Positions 62,639 to 64,000 of a stretch of DNA of 64,000 bases are shown here, piece after piece. The notes beneath the pieces were generated by a model. That model was not told the DNA's origin and searched no databases. It saw nothing but the letters and a program-made list of their open reading frames with translations. Numbering within the stretch: the first letter of the stretch is position 1; each line of letters starts with the position of its first letter. A program made the translations under genes and the position numbers. This DNA comes from Dyella_B jejuensis (lineage in GTDB: Bacteria > Pseudomonadota > Gammaproteobacteria > Xanthomonadales > Rhodanobacteraceae). The DNA lies in contig NZ_JADIKJ010000005.1 in the NCBI RefSeq assembly GCF_044904675.1, positions 124,001 to 188,000 of the forward strand, read 5' to 3'.

Positions 62639-64000
62639 ATGAGCGCTTTAGCGGAGTTTTCGAGTGGCGCGCACACGGATGAATCGGGACACGACATGGC
62701 GCTTGCATACATGCCTCATATGTCGCCAGTACCGACCTGTTTGCATGGACACCATGGCTTGCGCTTTGCGTGGCGCGGCGATCCGTGCGACGTGCCGAAA
62801 GCGGGCCAGTCGCTGACGGTTTCTGTCTATATCGCCAAGCAGCTCACTTGCGACAGCGTGAAGCTTACGATCGAACAGGTCAGGTGCGGCGCTGCCGATG
62901 TCGAATTATTCGGCCAAATCGTCAACAGCGGCGATTACGACACCCTATGGCAAGCACTGCTGACACATTCACGGCGGCATGCCGATATGTCCAATACAAG
63001 CGCGCCCGCTTTCGCGCCGCTGCCGGGCAGAGACTCGGATAGTTCCGCCGCGCAGAGGGAGAGAATTGGCTTTCTACGAGCGACAACAGGGGCAACCCTG
63101 GACCTGATCGCCCAAACCGATATACAGCCCGAATCGCTGGCGAACAATATCGAGGCCTTTGTCGGCACGATTGAATTACCGGTTGGTATCGTCGGGCCGT
63201 TATGGCTGAACAGCAGCTGCGGCATGGACGCGGTATATGTGCCTTTCGCGACCACCGAGGGAGCGCTGGTCGCCTCGGCGACCCGCGGAGTCAACGCCAT
63301 TTCGCATTCGGGCGGCGCTTACGCGCGAGCGCTCGGGCAGCGAGTCATGCGCGTCCCATCGTTTGAGTTCTCGCAGATGGCTGAAGCCATCTTCTTCGCA
63401 GATTGGATTCAAGCGCATATCGAGGCCATCCGCGAACAAGTCCGGCGGGAGTCAGCGCATGCGACGCTTATATCCATCGATCCAGAGTTGTTCGGCCGGC
63501 GCGTTCATCTCCATTTTGTTTATCGGACGGCCGATGCCGCCGGCCAGAACATGGTTACCGCATGCACGGCACGCGCATGCCAATGGATACTTGCCGCCAT
63601 AGGTTCCTTGAAGGGGCTGGAGCTGAGAGATTTCTATATCGAGGCAGGACTGGCCAACGACAAGCGCCTTAGCGCACGCAGCTTCGTGCAAAGCCGAGGC
63701 GTGCGCGTGAGCACCGAAGCGCTGCTGAAAGCCGATGTCATCCGGAAGGTGTTGAAATTGGAGCCATCCAGGCTGATGACAAGCTACCACTACTGGTGCG
63801 CCTGCAATCAAGTCGCGGGGAATGTCGGGAGCAGCTTGAATATAGCCAATGCCATCGCGGCGATCTTCGCGGCCACCGGCCAGGATCTGGCCAGCGTGCA
63901 TGAAGCATCCGTTGCCGCACTTTATATGGACCGTACCAGTGCTGGCGATGTGTATGTCAACCTCACGATGCCCGGCCTGCTCATTGGCACGGTCGGTGGC
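62639..64000 (+). CDS. Divergent class I HMG-CoA reductase with N-terminal extension, 3' end outside the window
   Basis: The frame is open from ATG 62639 (GAGGT 6 nt upstream) to the last base, giving 454 residues. From about residue 137 it aligns with class I hydroxymethylglutaryl-CoA reductases: IELPVGIVGPL, FATTEGALVASATRG with catalytic Glu207, DAAGQNMVTAC, NDKR with catalytic Lys342, ATGQD with catalytic Asp416, and MPGLLIGTVGG. The spacings (135 and 74) are close to those of human HMGR (132 and 76). The catalytic His should lie past the edge. Residues 1-135 match nothing I know. G+C is low (30 of 60 in 63121-63180). The expected reaction is HMG-CoA to mevalonate. Confidence 0.85.
   Translation, partial: MSALAEFSSGAHTDESGHDMALAYMPHMSPVPTCLHGHHGLRFAWRGDPCDVPKAGQSLTVSVYIAKQLTCDSVKLTIEQVRCGAADVELFGQIVNSGDYDTLWQALLTHSRRHADMSNTSAPAFAPLPGRDSDSSAAQRERIGFLRATTGATLDLIAQTDIQPESLANNIEAFVGTIELPVGIVGPLWLNSSCGMDAVYVPFATTEGALVASATRGVNAISHSGGAYARALGQRVMRVPSFEFSQMAEAIFFADWIQAHIEAIREQVRRESAHATLISIDPELFGRRVHLHFVYRTADAAGQNMVTACTARACQWILAAIGSLKGLELRDFYIEAGLANDKRLSARSFVQSRGVRVSTEALLKADVIRKVLKLEPSRLMTSYHYWCACNQVAGNVGSSLNIANAIAAIFAATGQDLASVHEASVAALYMDRTSAGDVYVNLTMPGLLIGTVGG

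Overview
The window looks like chromosomal DNA of a high-GC gammaproteobacterium of the Lysobacterales (Xanthomonadales), most likely Rhodanobacteraceae (Dyella, Rhodanobacter, Frateuria or Luteibacter type). This is inferred from base composition, three large TonB-dependent receptors, the hemD-hemX-hemY arrangement, the tsaD / rpsU-yqeY-dnaG block and dispersed GGGGAGAGG-type palindromic repeats. No tRNA, rRNA, CRISPR array, insertion sequence or prophage was seen. Most of the window is ordinary core chromosome, packed with short operons.

Layout. 1-7.2 kb: the end of kdpB, a small ORF, an outer-membrane barrel gene, kdpC, then the sensor pair kdpD-kdpE (high-affinity K+ uptake). 7.2-10.4 kb: a classical autotransporter, convergent to kdpE. 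10.9-14.3 kb: hemD-hemX-hemY on the minus strand. 14.3-24.3 kb: hotdog thioesterases, a lipoprotein, a cysteine-less rhodanese, a 2Fe-2S flavin reductase, srkA, rlmI, rmuC, a shikimate-dehydrogenase-like gene, folE and an EF-hand protein. 24.4-24.7 kb: a repeat cluster. 24.8-26.7 kb: an MFS transporter and a DUF1993 gene. 27.0-29.8 kb: a low-GC TonB receptor bounded by terminators. 29.9-37.5 kb: a DsbA-like protein, a COG2509 flavoprotein, dinG, a HutD/Ves protein, a DUF938 protein, ychJ and an NRDE protein. 37.8-41.9 kb: a tandem methylglyoxal-synthase protein and a second TonB receptor. 42.3-48.2 kb: gltBD (glutamate synthase). 48.5-51.2 kb: envC and ctpA (cell-wall hydrolase control and periplasmic protease). 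51.6-53.9 kb: a third TonB receptor behind a Zur-like operator. 54-56.4 kb: an EcsC-like gene, then pteridine reductase, folK and folB. 56.4-61.3 kb: tsaD, divergent from rpsU-yqeY-(DUF1328)-dnaG-dedA. 61.4-62.1 kb: a bestrophin-like membrane protein. From 62.6 kb to the edge: the start of a divergent HMG-CoA reductase gene, which has no stop inside the window.

The most unusual items are the following. (1) The edge gene at 62639 keeps the class I HMG-CoA reductase catalytic Glu, Lys and Asp but carries about 135 extra N-terminal residues of unknown nature, has low GC, and lies in a lineage expected to use the MEP isoprenoid route. (2) A 293-residue protein (37796-38677) is built of two methylglyoxal-synthase domains, the second with all catalytic residues and the first with none. 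(3) An outer-membrane barrel gene sits between kdpB and kdpC. (4) A perfect 18-bp Zur-type palindrome stands in front of the third TonB receptor. (5) ychJ has its only strong Shine-Dalgarno/ATG in a different frame from its conserved coding frame.
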